From the NCBI GenBank assembly GCA_902795045.1, contig CADBJU010000021.1, positions 56,143 to 120,142 on the forward strand: a stretch of DNA of 64,000 nt, in the 5' to 3' direction. Position numbers and translations under genes: made by a program. The notes beneath the pieces are model-generated. The model saw nothing but the letters and a program-made list of their open reading frames with translations. It had not been told where the DNA came from and searched no databases. The stretch is from Oscillospiraceae bacterium. Its GTDB lineage: Bacteria; Bacillota; Clostridia; Oscillospirales; Oscillospiraceae. Each line of letters starts with the position of its first letter. Within the stretch, counting starts at the first letter, position 1. Positions 50,534 to 59,865 of this stretch are shown here, piece by piece.

Positions 50534-52204
50534 TTATGCGATCTGTCCGACAAAATGCGGGACAACGACGCTGCTCTCCCAGCCGGTGATAAGCTGGGTA
50601 AACTGCTGCTCGGTCAGGTACTCGTCGTAGTCGCGCGGCTCATAGTTGTAGCCGTCGGTCTGGTGATAGCAGCCGTCCCGCTCGCTGCCTTCATACCAGG
50701 TCATGGCGGACTCGATGGGGGTAAGGCTGCTGCCGTAAAGACGGTTGATAACAAAGATACTGTTGCCGGCGCCGTTGGAGCCCTCGTTGAGGATCGAACC
50801 GTCGGAGCGCAGGAAGTAACGGCTGCGGGCGCGTGTGCAGGCCAGCTGCACCGGCTGTCCGTTTTCGAGGGTGTAGAGGTCGAAGATCACGATCTCGGTG
50901 TACGTCTCGTCGTTGATGCCCGCGATAATGAGCTCCTGCACGCCGTCGCCGTTAATGTCCTGCAGGGCGTAGCCCACATGAGGCGCGTAACTGATATACT
51001 CGGAGAGGTTGTTGTTGAAGGCGTACTCCGACGTTGTATTTCCAGTGGTGTAGGCGCGGTAGTAGGCGGAGATCACGGAGCCGTAGGCCGTCAGGGTATC
51101 GTCTACATAGATCATGGCGGGTGCGGTCACGGCGCTGCCGCCGGGGCCGTCAAAACGGGCCTGTACGCTCCACCCGTCAACGGAGACGGGCACATTGCTC
51201 ACGCCCAGGGTATCTTCCGGCAGAACCTGAATCTGAAGGCCGGGGTTTGCGGCCATGGCCTGTTCGACGGTGTAGCTCTGTCCCTGGGGGCTGGTGAGCA
51301 GCCAGGTAAGGGATGTTGCGTTATTGGCGTGGGCAATGAACCAGGCCTTGCCGCCCACGGTCAGGGATTCGCTGGTGGGGTTCTTGGTGATGGTCACGGG
51401 GCCGTTTGCCTGCGGCTGGGCAGTAAACTGCGGCTGGGCGTTGGACTGGGGAGTGACCACGGGCTGCGCGGGCTGGACCTCCATCTGTGTCCAGCTGAGG
51501 GTCAGTGTCCCCTGCTCCTGGCCCTGGAAACGGTTTCTCTCCATGTTGCTGTAGTCGTCCATGGATATTTCGGTGCCGTTTTCATTAAAATAACGGACCG
51601 ACGAGCCGCCGAGATTGTCGTAAAGCTCGTCCTTTGAGGCAAGGGTCCTGAGTTCGATCCGGCCGTTTTCGAGGCAGAAGCTGTCAAGGCCGGTCCAGTA
51701 ATGGGCCGCGCCGTCGCGCATCATGTCCTCGCAGACGTAGGTATAGCGCCCGCTCACGCTGTCACGGTAGCAGGTGATGGTGTCCTTGATGATGTCGGGC
51801 CAGGCCTCGCCCTCGCGGGTATTGTCCGGGCAGCGGCTTAGCCCGGTGAAGCTTTCGTTGACCTCCCAGACATTTACCCAGGTGAACAGACCGCTGCCCT
51901 GGAGGGAAGCGGTCAGGACCTCAAGCCTGCCGTTGCGGTCCAGGTCGGTGATGGCGGAAAACCAGGTCTCGTTGCTGAGATCCGGCTGCCAGACGGCGCG
52001 GCTCCTTTCGATCAGGGCGCGCTGATCCGCCTCGGACATGGGGGCCGGGGTGGGTGCCGGGGTCGGGGTCGCGGCATAGATATCTACCGGTGTCGGCGTG
52101 GGGCTGGGGGCAGGCGCGGGCGCGGCCTGCTTTGCCGAGCAGGCGCAGAGCGCCAGGCAGCACAGAAGCAGGACCGGAAGCAATTTTAATAAAGAGTGTT
52201 TCAT
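50534..52204 (-). CDS. Secreted lipoprotein with proline-rich linker
   Basis: A 556-residue lipoprotein. Signal peptide with lipobox ALCACS (Cys21 or Cys23), then a Pro/Ala/Thr spacer (residues 28-55). Calcium-loop-like repeats ITDLDRNGRLEVLTAS and DINGDGVQELIIAGI resemble FG-GAP/VCBS or EF-like repeats. The middle (about 260-370) holds an Ig-like segment with ESLTVGGKAWFIAHANNATS. Related proteins are surface lipoproteins of gut Clostridia with no known function. Monocistronic. Confidence 0.75.
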   Translation of the reverse strand: MKHSLLKLLPVLLLCCLALCACSAKQAAPAPAPSPTPTPVDIYAATPTPAPTPAPMSEADQRALIERSRAVWQPDLSNETWFSAITDLDRNGRLEVLTASLQGSGLFTWVNVWEVNESFTGLSRCPDNTREGEAWPDIIKDTITCYRDSVSGRYTYVCEDMMRDGAAHYWTGLDSFCLENGRIELRTLASKDELYDNLGGSSVRYFNENGTEISMDDYSNMERNRFQGQEQGTLTLSWTQMEVQPAQPVVTPQSNAQPQFTAQPQANGPVTITKNPTSESLTVGGKAWFIAHANNATSLTWLLTSPQGQSYTVEQAMAANPGLQIQVLPEDTLGVSNVPVSVDGWSVQARFDGPGGSAVTAPAMIYVDDTLTAYGSVISAYYRAYTTGNTTSEYAFNNNLSEYISYAPHVGYALQDINGDGVQELIIAGINDETYTEIVIFDLYTLENGQPVQLACTRARSRYFLRSDGSILNEGSNGAGNSIFVINRLYGSSLTPIESAMTWYEGSERDGCYHQTDGYNYEPRDYDEYLTEQQFTQLITGWESSVVVPHFVGQIA

Positions 52205-52255
52205 CGTAAACCTCCTGTGGTTTTCTGTTCAGCTCTAAGACGTTTTGATCTTGCA

Positions 52256-52286
52256 AATGTTCCGGGGAGAAGCTCCCCGGAACATT
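52256..52286 (-). terminator. Terminator after the diguanylate cyclase gene
   Basis: Stem AATGTTCCGGGGA / TCCCCGGAACATT; T-rich on both sides. Serves the minus-strand GGDEF gene. Confidence 0.75.
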
Positions 52287-52298
52287 GTTTTTCTTATG

Positions 52299-53711
52299 TT
52301 ATGTATTGTGCGTTTCCGCGTCGCGGTGCTGTTCGGCCTTGGCCTCATACATGTTGTGGTCGGCTTCCTCGAACATCTGCCGAAGCTTCTCGCCGCGTAT
52401 ATCCGGCAGGTAGGCGTGGCCTACCGAAATGCTGATGCCGCGGCTCTCCTGCTCCGCGCGAAAGGCGGCAAGCGCCGACCGGCACTGCTCCTCCGTGTCA
52501 CCGAGGCGGATCGCCACGAATTCGTCTCCGCCGGTGCGGAAGACATTTTTGCCCGTGCTGTCCCCGAAGGTTTTCAGGATGCATGATGCCGCCTCACGCA
52601 GGAGCTTGTCGCCGGAGACGTGGCCGAGCTTGTCGTTTGTTACCTTGAGGCCGTCCACGTCCATGGAGTAAATTGTGAGGGAGGTATGCTCCGGCGTGTC
52701 CAGGAGCTTCTTGAGAAACTCCTCATAGGCCAGGCGGTTAGGAAGACCCGTCAGGGCGTCGGTATGCGAAAGCTCCCGCAGGTCTTCTTCCAGCTTGTTG
52801 CGGTGCTCCATCAGGTCGTCGTATGACTCGGCCAGACGCCTCAGCTCGGAAAAGCCGTATTCCTTCGGGATGCTCTCGCCCTTCTGCACACGCTCCACGC
52901 TCTTTTCCAGCGGGATCAGCAGCTTTGTAAACAGCAGCACAATCATCACGAGCATCGTGCCGATGATCAGCGCCATCAGGCCCCACTGCTGCAGGCGGTA
53001 CAGGGACAGGACATTGGAAAGCCGCTGGATGCTTGCCACGTTCTCGTCGTTGACGGTGCTGACGGCAATGCTCAGGTTGCGCTGCACATCGCCGCGTGTG
53101 GACTGGTAATCAGAATCCGCAAGCAGCTCATGGGCTTTGCCGATCTTTGCCCCATCCGGCAGCTTCTCCAGCTCCTGCGGAAGCTCCAGTGTCTGAAGCG
53201 CAGGCCAGGCACTCAGGTCGGCCCCGCGGGACTGCGCCGCAAGGCGCATGGCTGTCATCTCCGTCTGCGCGCGCCCCATCACCGCATCGGCCGAGGCGTT
53301 CAGAAAGCCCGCCGCGCTGCTTTCGGGAGCGGCGTCAGCGCTCAGGTGGGCATGATGGACAGCCCCCTGCTCGGCATCAGAGCCGCTGCGGACGAGCTCC
53401 TGCATAGCGTTGAAGCTGCCCTGCACCCTGCCGAGCTGCTCAAAATAGGCATTGAGTGCGCCCTCGTCCCCGTCGTTGACGTACTGCACGGCCGTGCCGG
53501 TAAGCTGATCCGTCAACTGGGAAATGCCGCTGGACATGCCGGACAGAGCGAAGTTTCGCTGTGTAAACTGGGAGATTACCTGCCCCATGTTGTTGATGCG
53601 CACGGTATTGAACACGATCAGCGCGTGCATGATCAGCATCGCGATGACCGCGGGAATGATCATGCGCTTTGCGGAGATCGCAGGCTTTTTTCTGTTGTTC
53701 GTATTCTCCAT
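52299..53711 (-). CDS. Membrane diguanylate cyclase (GGDEF)
   Basis: A 470-residue signalling protein. A helix at residues 15-35, an extracytoplasmic four-helix-bundle sensor (about 40-225), a second helix (about 230-255), a HAMP-like linker (PLEKSVERVQKGE) and a C-terminal GGDEF domain (about 310-465) with DALTGLPNR and intact RTGGDEFVAIR. It should make c-di-GMP from GTP. No inhibitory RxxD five residues before GGDEF is obvious. It counterbalances the EAL protein at 7.8 kb. Confidence 0.9.
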   Translation of the reverse strand: MENTNNRKKPAISAKRMIIPAVIAMLIMHALIVFNTVRINNMGQVISQFTQRNFALSGMSSGISQLTDQLTGTAVQYVNDGDEGALNAYFEQLGRVQGSFNAMQELVRSGSDAEQGAVHHAHLSADAAPESSAAGFLNASADAVMGRAQTEMTAMRLAAQSRGADLSAWPALQTLELPQELEKLPDGAKIGKAHELLADSDYQSTRGDVQRNLSIAVSTVNDENVASIQRLSNVLSLYRLQQWGLMALIIGTMLVMIVLLFTKLLIPLEKSVERVQKGESIPKEYGFSELRRLAESYDDLMEHRNKLEEDLRELSHTDALTGLPNRLAYEEFLKKLLDTPEHTSLTIYSMDVDGLKVTNDKLGHVSGDKLLREAASCILKTFGDSTGKNVFRTGGDEFVAIRLGDTEEQCRSALAAFRAEQESRGISISVGHAYLPDIRGEKLRQMFEEADHNMYEAKAEQHRDAETHNT

Positions 53712-53981
53712 TAGCTCCCTCCATTCCGGCGTCCAGCGCGCGGGAGTGGCTTCTGTTTTTTCTTCTATAATTTCCTTATTTTAATAATGATATCATATTT
53801 TGCGGAACAGTACAAGTGTTTCCCCGAAAAAATGTGAAATAATGGTATTTCCCCTGTACCTTTCCTTCGCTGTTTACATATTCTATTTGTCAAATATAGA
53901 CAGATTGTCCATACATTATGCGTCACATAATCTTTCTGAAATAAGGGTGGGAATAAAGTTCAAAAAACTTAAACAAAAGAC

Positions 53982-54010
53982 TTGATTTTTTTGTTGCATT
54001 GTACTAATAT
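53982..54010 (+). promoter_or_regulatory. Promoter of cstA
   Basis: TTGATT (53982-53987), 17 bp, TAATAT (54005-54010). The AT-rich 53785-53980 upstream region holds no gene. Confidence 0.7.
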
Positions 54011-54076
54011 GTGTCACAGGGATATGAACATTCTGTTAATACCCAGTACAACCATTATTAATAGGAGGAAGAAAAA

Positions 54077-55546
54077 ATGGTTAGCTTTTTCCTGTGCCTG
54101 GCCGTTCTGATCTGCGGCTACCTGTTCTACGGTAAGTACGTAGACAGCACCTTCAACCCCGACGACCGTGAGACCCCTGCCGTCGCCATCAACGACGGTG
54201 TCGACTACGTCGTCCTGCCCCAGTGGAAGCTGTTCATGATCCAGCTTCTGAACATTGCCGGCCTCGGCCCCATCTTCGGCGCCCTGTCCGGTGCCATGTG
54301 GGGACCTGTGGTCTTCCTGTGGATCACCTTCGGCACCGTGTTTGCCGGTGCTGTGCATGACTACTTCGCCGGCATGCTGTCCGAGCGCAACAACGGCGCC
54401 TCCATCTCCGAGGTCACCGGCATCTACCTCGGACCCACGATGAAGAACGTCATGCGCGTCTTCTCCGTCATCCTGCTGATCATGGTCGGCACCGTGTTCG
54501 CAGTCGGCCCCGCCGGTCTGATCGTCACCCTGACCACCAACAGCGGCCTGAGCGGCATCCTGACCAACAAGGTCTTCTGGCTCGCCATCATCATCGCCTA
54601 CTACTTCACCGCGACCTTCATCTCCATCGACAAGATCATCGGCAAGATCTACCCCGTGTTCGGCATCTGCCTGATCATCATGGCTATCGGCGTCTGCTTC
54701 GGCACCCTGACCAGCGGCGAGAAGATCCCCGAAATCTTCTCCAACTTCCGCAACATGCACCCCAAGGGAACCCCCATCTGGGCCTTCATGTTCATCACCG
54801 TTGCCTGCGGCGCTATCTCCGGCTTCCACGCCACCCAGTCTCCTCTGATGGCCCGCTGCCTCAAGAGCGAGCGTCAGGGCCACTTCGTGTTCTACGGCGC
54901 CATGGTCGCCGAGGGCATCATCGCTCTGATCTGGGCTGCTGCCGGTGTCACCCTGCTGGGTGTCGACAAGCTGTCTGAGATGGGCGGCGGCAACAACAAC
55001 ACCGTCTACACCATCTGCACCATGACCATGGGCAAGATCGGCATCATCCTTGCCATGCTCGGCGTTATCGCCTGCCCCATCACCTCCGGCGACACCGCCT
55101 TCCGTTCCGCCCGTCTGACCTTGGCCGACTGGCTCAAGCTCGATCAGGACAGCGCCAAGAACCGTCTGATCCTCTGCATCCCCGTGCTCGGCATCGGCGC
55201 CATCCTCGGCTTCGGCAACGCCCTCGGCAAGATCGACTACCAGATCATCTGGCGTTACTTCTCCTGGTCCAACCAGACCCTCGCCATGATCGTCCTCTGG
55301 GCCGGCGCCATGTACCTTGCCCAGAACAAGCGCAACTACTGGATCTGCGCTGTCCCCGCCACCTTCATGAGCGCTGTCTCCATGACCTACTTCATGATGG
55401 CCGGCGAGTGCATGGGCCTCATCGCCTTCTTCAAGAACAACGCCAAGGTTGGCTACCCTGTCGGCCTCATCTTCGCCGTCGCCTGCCTGGCCCTGTTCCT
55501 CTCGAAGGCTAAGAACGCCGCTTCCAAGGCTGCAAAGGTCGCGTGA
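54077..55546 (+). CDS. cstA: CstA-type carbon starvation/peptide or pyruvate transporter
   Basis: A 489-residue inner-membrane protein of about 12-13 helices. QLLNIAGLGPIFGALSGAMWGP, GAVHDYFAGMLSERNNGASI (both CstA signatures, quoted in part) and TPIWAFMFITVACGAISGFHATQSPLMARC are diagnostic. It is shorter than E. coli CstA (701) and matches the compact Firmicutes form. The family imports peptides or pyruvate under carbon limitation. GGAGG lies 8 bases before the ATG. Its codon usage is strongly biased to C-ending codons, as for groEL, which suggests high expression. Confidence 0.93.
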   Translation: MVSFFLCLAVLICGYLFYGKYVDSTFNPDDRETPAVAINDGVDYVVLPQWKLFMIQLLNIAGLGPIFGALSGAMWGPVVFLWITFGTVFAGAVHDYFAGMLSERNNGASISEVTGIYLGPTMKNVMRVFSVILLIMVGTVFAVGPAGLIVTLTTNSGLSGILTNKVFWLAIIIAYYFTATFISIDKIIGKIYPVFGICLIIMAIGVCFGTLTSGEKIPEIFSNFRNMHPKGTPIWAFMFITVACGAISGFHATQSPLMARCLKSERQGHFVFYGAMVAEGIIALIWAAAGVTLLGVDKLSEMGGGNNNTVYTICTMTMGKIGIILAMLGVIACPITSGDTAFRSARLTLADWLKLDQDSAKNRLILCIPVLGIGAILGFGNALGKIDYQIIWRYFSWSNQTLAMIVLWAGAMYLAQNKRNYWICAVPATFMSAVSMTYFMMAGECMGLIAFFKNNAKVGYPVGLIFAVACLALFLSKAKNAASKAAKVA

Positions 55547-55584
55547 TCCACGGCCCTTGCGTAACGGTAAAACATAAGCAACAC

Positions 55585-55613
55585 AAGGGGCTGTGAACAT
55601 TCACAGCCCCTTA
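55585..55613 (+). terminator. Terminator after cstA
   Basis: Stem AGGGGCTGTGA / TCACAGCCCCT with a 4-nt loop and a modest T-rich tail. Confidence 0.75.
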
Positions 55614-55658
55614 TCTCTTGCCATCGTATAGTCCTTTTTGTCATACTGTGCTCTTTTT

Positions 55659-55736
55659 GTCAATCTGAGCGAAGCGAAGAATCTTCTCATTTGTCCCTCA
55701 ATGCGGGAAAAATCCTTCGCTTCGCTCAGGATGACA
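55659..55736. repeat. Family-C palindromic element, copy C3
   Basis: TGTCAATCTGAGCGAAGCGA ... TTCGCTTCGCTCAGGATGAC: near-perfect outer inverted repeat, with GAATCTTC/GAAAAATCC inner parts. Confidence 0.8.
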
Positions 55737-55811
55737 GGCCCGGGCCTTTTCTTTTTCGCATATATTTGATATAATCTCAACGCAAATGCACAATCAGGAG
55801 GAAACCGACAC

Positions 55812-56828
55812 ATGATCATCACCCCCTCACCTATCGGCAGCAGGACACTGACGCCGGAGGTTTTGAAGGCTGACAGAAGGGCCAGCCGCAAGTTCGGGCC
55901 CTGCGGCGTCGGCAAAGAGGCGCTGTACATGGGCACCAATTACATTGACCGCTGCTTCTACATTCCCTGGAAAGAGGTCAAACGCGTATTCAAGCGCGTG
56001 GCCATGAGCCAGGGCGCCTATACCGGGCACGGCGCGTTCGGAGCGCTTGCGTATCTGGTAGTACAGTTTGGCAACGGCAAGGAGAAGCAGAGCCGCTTTC
56101 GCCATGAGGCCGATGTGGACCGGCTGCTGGCGGTCGTCGAGAAGGAGCACCCCGGCATCCCCACCCATTCCGCCAAGGCCGAGCGCAAACTGGCCGACGC
56201 AGAAGCCAGGGAGGAAAACCGCTATCTCAAGGAGCTCTCCCCCGAGGCCGAGGACGCCGTGCATGAGATCAGTCAGGCCAAGGTCTATCTTGAACAGCGC
56301 CCCTCGCTGTCCAATGTACTCGCCGCCGCGGCAAAGCAGAAGCGCATTGTGGACAACATCAAGCCCAGCTATCGGATCGCGGGCATTGTGATGGCGGTCG
56401 TGAGCATCCTTGCGGTGATCTACGGTGTCTGGGCGCTGACACAGCATCGCACGGCGGCGACCTATTTCCTGCTGGGCGGCGCGGCGCTGTTCTTCTTCGC
56501 CCTGTCGGCCAACATGCTGCCGAACAAGTGGAACAGCAAAAAGCGCGCGCAGGAAGACTGGGACACGGCCCTGCGTGAGATGCGGGAATATCTAGCTGAA
56601 AAGCCGGACTTCCCTGTGCCCGCGCAGTACGCGCACCCCATCGTGCTCGAGCGTATGATCCGCGCGCTGCGTGAGGGCAAGGCCAAAACCACGGCCCAGG
56701 CCTATACCACCATGAAGAAGGAGCTCAAAGCCCTCAACAACACCGTCAAGGTCTCTCAGGAGGAATATGACGAGGTCGTGAAAATCAAGCCGCTGTTTCT
56801 GGTATGCGAATATAAAGACGAGGTTTAG
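55812..56828 (+). CDS. Uncharacterised protein with PH-like N-terminus and two membrane helices
   Basis: A 338-residue protein. The first 110 residues contain YIDRCFYIPWKEVKRVFKR and ALAYLVVQFGNGKEKQSRFR, a pattern of strands like a bacterial PH domain. A helical segment follows, then two membrane helices (about 193-212 and 217-236) and a basic C-terminal domain. No family is recognised with certainty. A family-D repeat begins one base after its stop, and the MoxR/VWA pair follows in the same direction. Confidence 0.6.
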   Translation: MIITPSPIGSRTLTPEVLKADRRASRKFGPCGVGKEALYMGTNYIDRCFYIPWKEVKRVFKRVAMSQGAYTGHGAFGALAYLVVQFGNGKEKQSRFRHEADVDRLLAVVEKEHPGIPTHSAKAERKLADAEAREENRYLKELSPEAEDAVHEISQAKVYLEQRPSLSNVLAAAAKQKRIVDNIKPSYRIAGIVMAVVSILAVIYGVWALTQHRTAATYFLLGGAALFFFALSANMLPNKWNSKKRAQEDWDTALREMREYLAEKPDFPVPAQYAHPIVLERMIRALREGKAKTTAQAYTTMKKELKALNNTVKVSQEEYDEVVKIKPLFLVCEYKDEV

Positions 56829-56829
56829 T

Positions 56830-56966
56830 CAGGTGCGAACAATGTTCGCACCTGAGTACTCGCGCTTATCGCACGCGGCGAGGCGTGATACGCCGCGTTT
56901 GGTCGGCGCGAGGGTTCGCTTTGCTCACCTAAGGTGTTATTGAGGAAGCAAAGCTCCCTCAATAAC
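56830..56966 (+). repeat. Multi-hairpin dispersed element, family D copy 3
   Basis: 137 bp. Hairpin 1 is CAGGTGCGAAC/GTTCGCACCTG, the core CTCGCGCTTATCGCACGCGG is identical to copy 1, and hairpin 3 is GTTATTGAGG/CCTCAATAAC. It lies between a stop codon and the MoxR gene. Confidence 0.85.
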
Positions 56967-57026
56967 GAATATAAATGTTTTGTCATTATATGGTAATTTT
57001 TATCCTTACACACAGAGGTAAATATC

Positions 57027-57950
57027 ATGGATCAGCTTTATACTTTTCTTGAATCCGAAGGCGTAGACAAGAGTTTGCTGGAGGGCGTGAAGGCCTTCCG
57101 CGCAAAGTACCCCACCGAGGCGGAGAATGCGCCGCGTGTGCCCGACCCTGAATACTTCTACTACGGCAAAAAGACCTGGGAGCTGGCGCTGGCCGCCATC
57201 CTCGCCGGGAAGAATCTGCTGCTAGCCGGGCCCAAGGCCACCGGTAAAAACGTACTGAGCGAAAACCTGGGGGCCTTGTTCGGACGGCCTGTCTGGAACG
57301 TCTCCTTCCACATCAACACCGACGCCTCCTACCTCGTCGGCACGGACACCTACGACGGGAATAAGGTCTCCTTCCGCCCCGGCCCCATCTGGCTGTGCGC
57401 GGCGAAGGGCGGCTTCGGCATCCTTGATGAGATCAACATGGCGAAAAATGAGGCGCTGGCCGTGCTGCACGCGGCGCTTGACTTCCGCCGCAGTCTCGAT
57501 GTGCCGGGCTATGAGAAGACCGACCTCCGGCCCGAGACCCGCTTTATCGCCACGATGAACTACGGCTACGCGGGCACGCGCGACTTAAACGAGGCGCTGA
57601 CGAGCCGCTTTGCGGTGCTGGACATGCCCATCATCTCCGAGGAAAATCTGCAGAAGCTCATCTCCCGCCGCTACCCCGGCATCAGCGTGAAGATCCGCGA
57701 CCAGCTGGTGAAGCTGTATGGGGAACTGGAACGCAAGGCGGAGAGCGCGGAGATCTCCGATTCCGCCCTCGACCTGCGCGGCCTGCTCGACGCCATCGCT
57801 CTGATGGAACAGGGCCTCAGATCCGGCGACGCGCTGGATATGTGCATCGTCAACAAGAGCTTTGACGCCTATGAACGCGGCCTCATCCGCGATGTGATCA
57901 ATGCCCGCATCCCCGCCGACCTCACGCGCGAGGTCGTTTTCCCGACATGA
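57027..57950 (+). CDS. MoxR-type AAA+ ATPase
   Basis: A 307-residue ATPase. Walker A GPKATGKN (near residue 68), sensor loop region NVSFHINTDASYLVGTDTYD, Walker B GFGILDEINMA, and FIATMNYGYAGTRDLNEAL with the sensor 1 Asn and Arg finger region. MoxR ATPases remodel or insert metals into partner proteins with a von Willebrand factor A protein, here encoded immediately after with a four-base overlap (ATGA). The client is not visible. Confidence 0.9.
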   Translation: MDQLYTFLESEGVDKSLLEGVKAFRAKYPTEAENAPRVPDPEYFYYGKKTWELALAAILAGKNLLLAGPKATGKNVLSENLGALFGRPVWNVSFHINTDASYLVGTDTYDGNKVSFRPGPIWLCAAKGGFGILDEINMAKNEALAVLHAALDFRRSLDVPGYEKTDLRPETRFIATMNYGYAGTRDLNEALTSRFAVLDMPIISEENLQKLISRRYPGISVKIRDQLVKLYGELERKAESAEISDSALDLRGLLDAIALMEQGLRSGDALDMCIVNKSFDAYERGLIRDVINARIPADLTREVVFPT

Positions 57951-59674
57951 TTAAGAAAAATTACACCGGCTCTGCCCGCAGGGCCCGCAACATCATCTGG
58001 AACGCCGCCGGGCGCTATGACTTTGACCCGCCCTTCATGGCCTTTTTCGCCAACGGCCACCCCGATCAGTACTTCAACATGGTCGTGGGCTTCGTGCAGA
58101 AGTGGCTGGACCTGCCGCGGCTGTGGGACTTTTTCCTCAGCTACGAGGGGGACCGGCGCGCCGACGAGCTTGACGATCTGCTCTGGCTGGGCCTTGAAAA
58201 CTGTGTGTACGAAAAGGAACTGAAGGAGCGGCCCATCCTGGAAAGCCTGCGGCGGGAGCGCGGCAAGCTCTTCTTTGTGGAGCAGCAGCAGATGTCCGTG
58301 CAGCAGATGGAATACCAGAGCATGCCGGTCTACAACCAGCAGGAGTACCGCTGGGCCAGCGTCTGCAATCGGCGCACGCCCCTGCTCTCCGCACGCGAAA
58401 AGCGCATGGCCCAAGCCCTGCTTTTCTCCGGCGAACTGGACACGGACGGTGTGATCGCCGCCATGCAGGCCTTCCTCCAGGACTTTTTCCGCATTACCCC
58501 CGGCGAGACCACGCAGAAGCACCACAAGGCAACGCCGCTTGCAAAGCTCCTGCTGCGGCATGAACATAAGCGCCGCGACCGTCTGCTGGTGCGCGTTGGC
58601 ACCGGCGAAGGCGACCACCCCAAGGCCGTGCAGCAGCGCCACGCGGGACTCGGGCGGCATGTGGGGCCGGGGCCGGAGGATGAGGAATACGTCCGCGCGG
58701 TTTTTGGGCGTCTGTGCCTTTCCGATCAGGAGATGCGCATTCTGGAAAACGAGCTGTGCGTCGGTGACGACGGGCTGTGCCGCCTCTGGGTGACAAAGGG
58801 CGAGCTTTCCGATACCGCGAACAAGGACGCCCTCGAGGTGCGCGAAAGCGCCGTGCGGCAGAAGGGTCTGAACGAACGCTTCTGCGCCGACAACGCAGCC
58901 ATGATCGAGGGCAGCGTCCGCGCCCTGGCAACACGCATCGACACCATCTTTTCCTCTTACTTTAAGCACATCCCTGAGGAGTCCAGAGGCGGACGCATCC
59001 GTTCCGAGGCTGCCTGGCGCCTGCCGGTGCTGGACGACACGATGGTCTTTCTCAAGGACGGCGAAGAGACGGAGCCGGAAATCTGTGTGGATCTGCTGCT
59101 GGACGCCTCCCAGTCCCGCATGAACTCTCAGGAGGTACTGTCGGCGGAGGGCTACATGATCGCGCGAAGCCTTGAGAAGCTGCACATCCCGGTGCGTGTC
59201 TGCGCCTTTCGCAGCATCCGCAGCTACACGGTACTGGAAATTCTCAAGGACTGGCGGGACCACGACTGCCGCGGCCTTCACCGCTACTTTGCGGGCGGCT
59301 GGAACCGGGACGGTCTCGCCGTCGAGACGCTTGGACGGCTCAACGACGCGCCGGAGATGCTCGGGAAACAGCGCATCCTGCTGGTGCTCACCGACGGCAG
59401 TCCCAACGACTCCACGCCCCTCCCCTCCTCGGGTCTCATCATGGAGCGCGAGTATGAGGGCGAGGCCGCGGTCAGATCCGCCCAGGACGCGGTCAAGCGC
59501 CTGCGGGAAACAGGCGTGCGTGTCGGCGCGGTTTTCCACGGCAACACCGGCCATCTTGAAAACGTGCACCGCATTTACGGCCACGCATACGTCCGCATCC
59601 AGAAGGCCAACCAGCTTGCCCAGGGCGTGGGCGATCTGCTGCTCATGCTCCTGCGTGAAATGCGCACGGATTGA
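57947..59674 (+). CDS. VWA-domain protein (CobT/NorD-like partner of MoxR)
   Basis: A 575-residue cytosolic protein. The C-terminal VWA domain (about 375-565) has the metal-ion-dependent adhesion motif DASQSRM (DxSxS) and later VLTDGSPND. The N-terminal 370 residues are helical, as in NorD and cobaltochelatase CobT relatives. It pairs with the MoxR ATPase, whose gene overlaps it by four bases. A role in metal-dependent enzyme activation is inferred from the family. Confidence 0.87.
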   Translation: MIKKNYTGSARRARNIIWNAAGRYDFDPPFMAFFANGHPDQYFNMVVGFVQKWLDLPRLWDFFLSYEGDRRADELDDLLWLGLENCVYEKELKERPILESLRRERGKLFFVEQQQMSVQQMEYQSMPVYNQQEYRWASVCNRRTPLLSAREKRMAQALLFSGELDTDGVIAAMQAFLQDFFRITPGETTQKHHKATPLAKLLLRHEHKRRDRLLVRVGTGEGDHPKAVQQRHAGLGRHVGPGPEDEEYVRAVFGRLCLSDQEMRILENELCVGDDGLCRLWVTKGELSDTANKDALEVRESAVRQKGLNERFCADNAAMIEGSVRALATRIDTIFSSYFKHIPEESRGGRIRSEAAWRLPVLDDTMVFLKDGEETEPEICVDLLLDASQSRMNSQEVLSAEGYMIARSLEKLHIPVRVCAFRSIRSYTVLEILKDWRDHDCRGLHRYFAGGWNRDGLAVETLGRLNDAPEMLGKQRILLVLTDGSPNDSTPLPSSGLIMEREYEGEAAVRSAQDAVKRLRETGVRVGAVFHGNTGHLENVHRIYGHAYVRIQKANQLAQGVGDLLLMLLREMRTD

Positions 59675-59714
59675 TTGTTTTTTTTGAATATCGCAGCTGT
59701 ACTGCTTAATTCCC

Positions 59715-59790
59715 GTCATTTTGAACAAAGCGAAGGATCTTTGTCCCCACTTGTACCGCGAAAAGATCCTTCGCTCTCGCTCAGGATGAC
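59715..59790. repeat. Family-C palindromic element, copy C4
   Basis: GTCATTTTGAACAAAGCGAA ... TTCGCTCTCGCTCAGGATGAC (ends), with GGATCTTT/AAAGATCC as inner arms. Confidence 0.75.
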
Positions 59791-59812
59791 AAGGAAAGGA
59801 TTTCGTGTTAAA

Positions 59813-59846
59813 AAACGCAGGGGCCGATCTCTTGATCGGCCCCTGT
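59813..59846 (-). terminator. Terminator of the sugar transferase gene
   Basis: Minus-strand stem CAGGGGCCGATC / GATCGGCCCCTG followed by CGTTTTTT. Confidence 0.9.
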
Positions 59847-59865
59847 CGTATTCTTTATGGAATTT

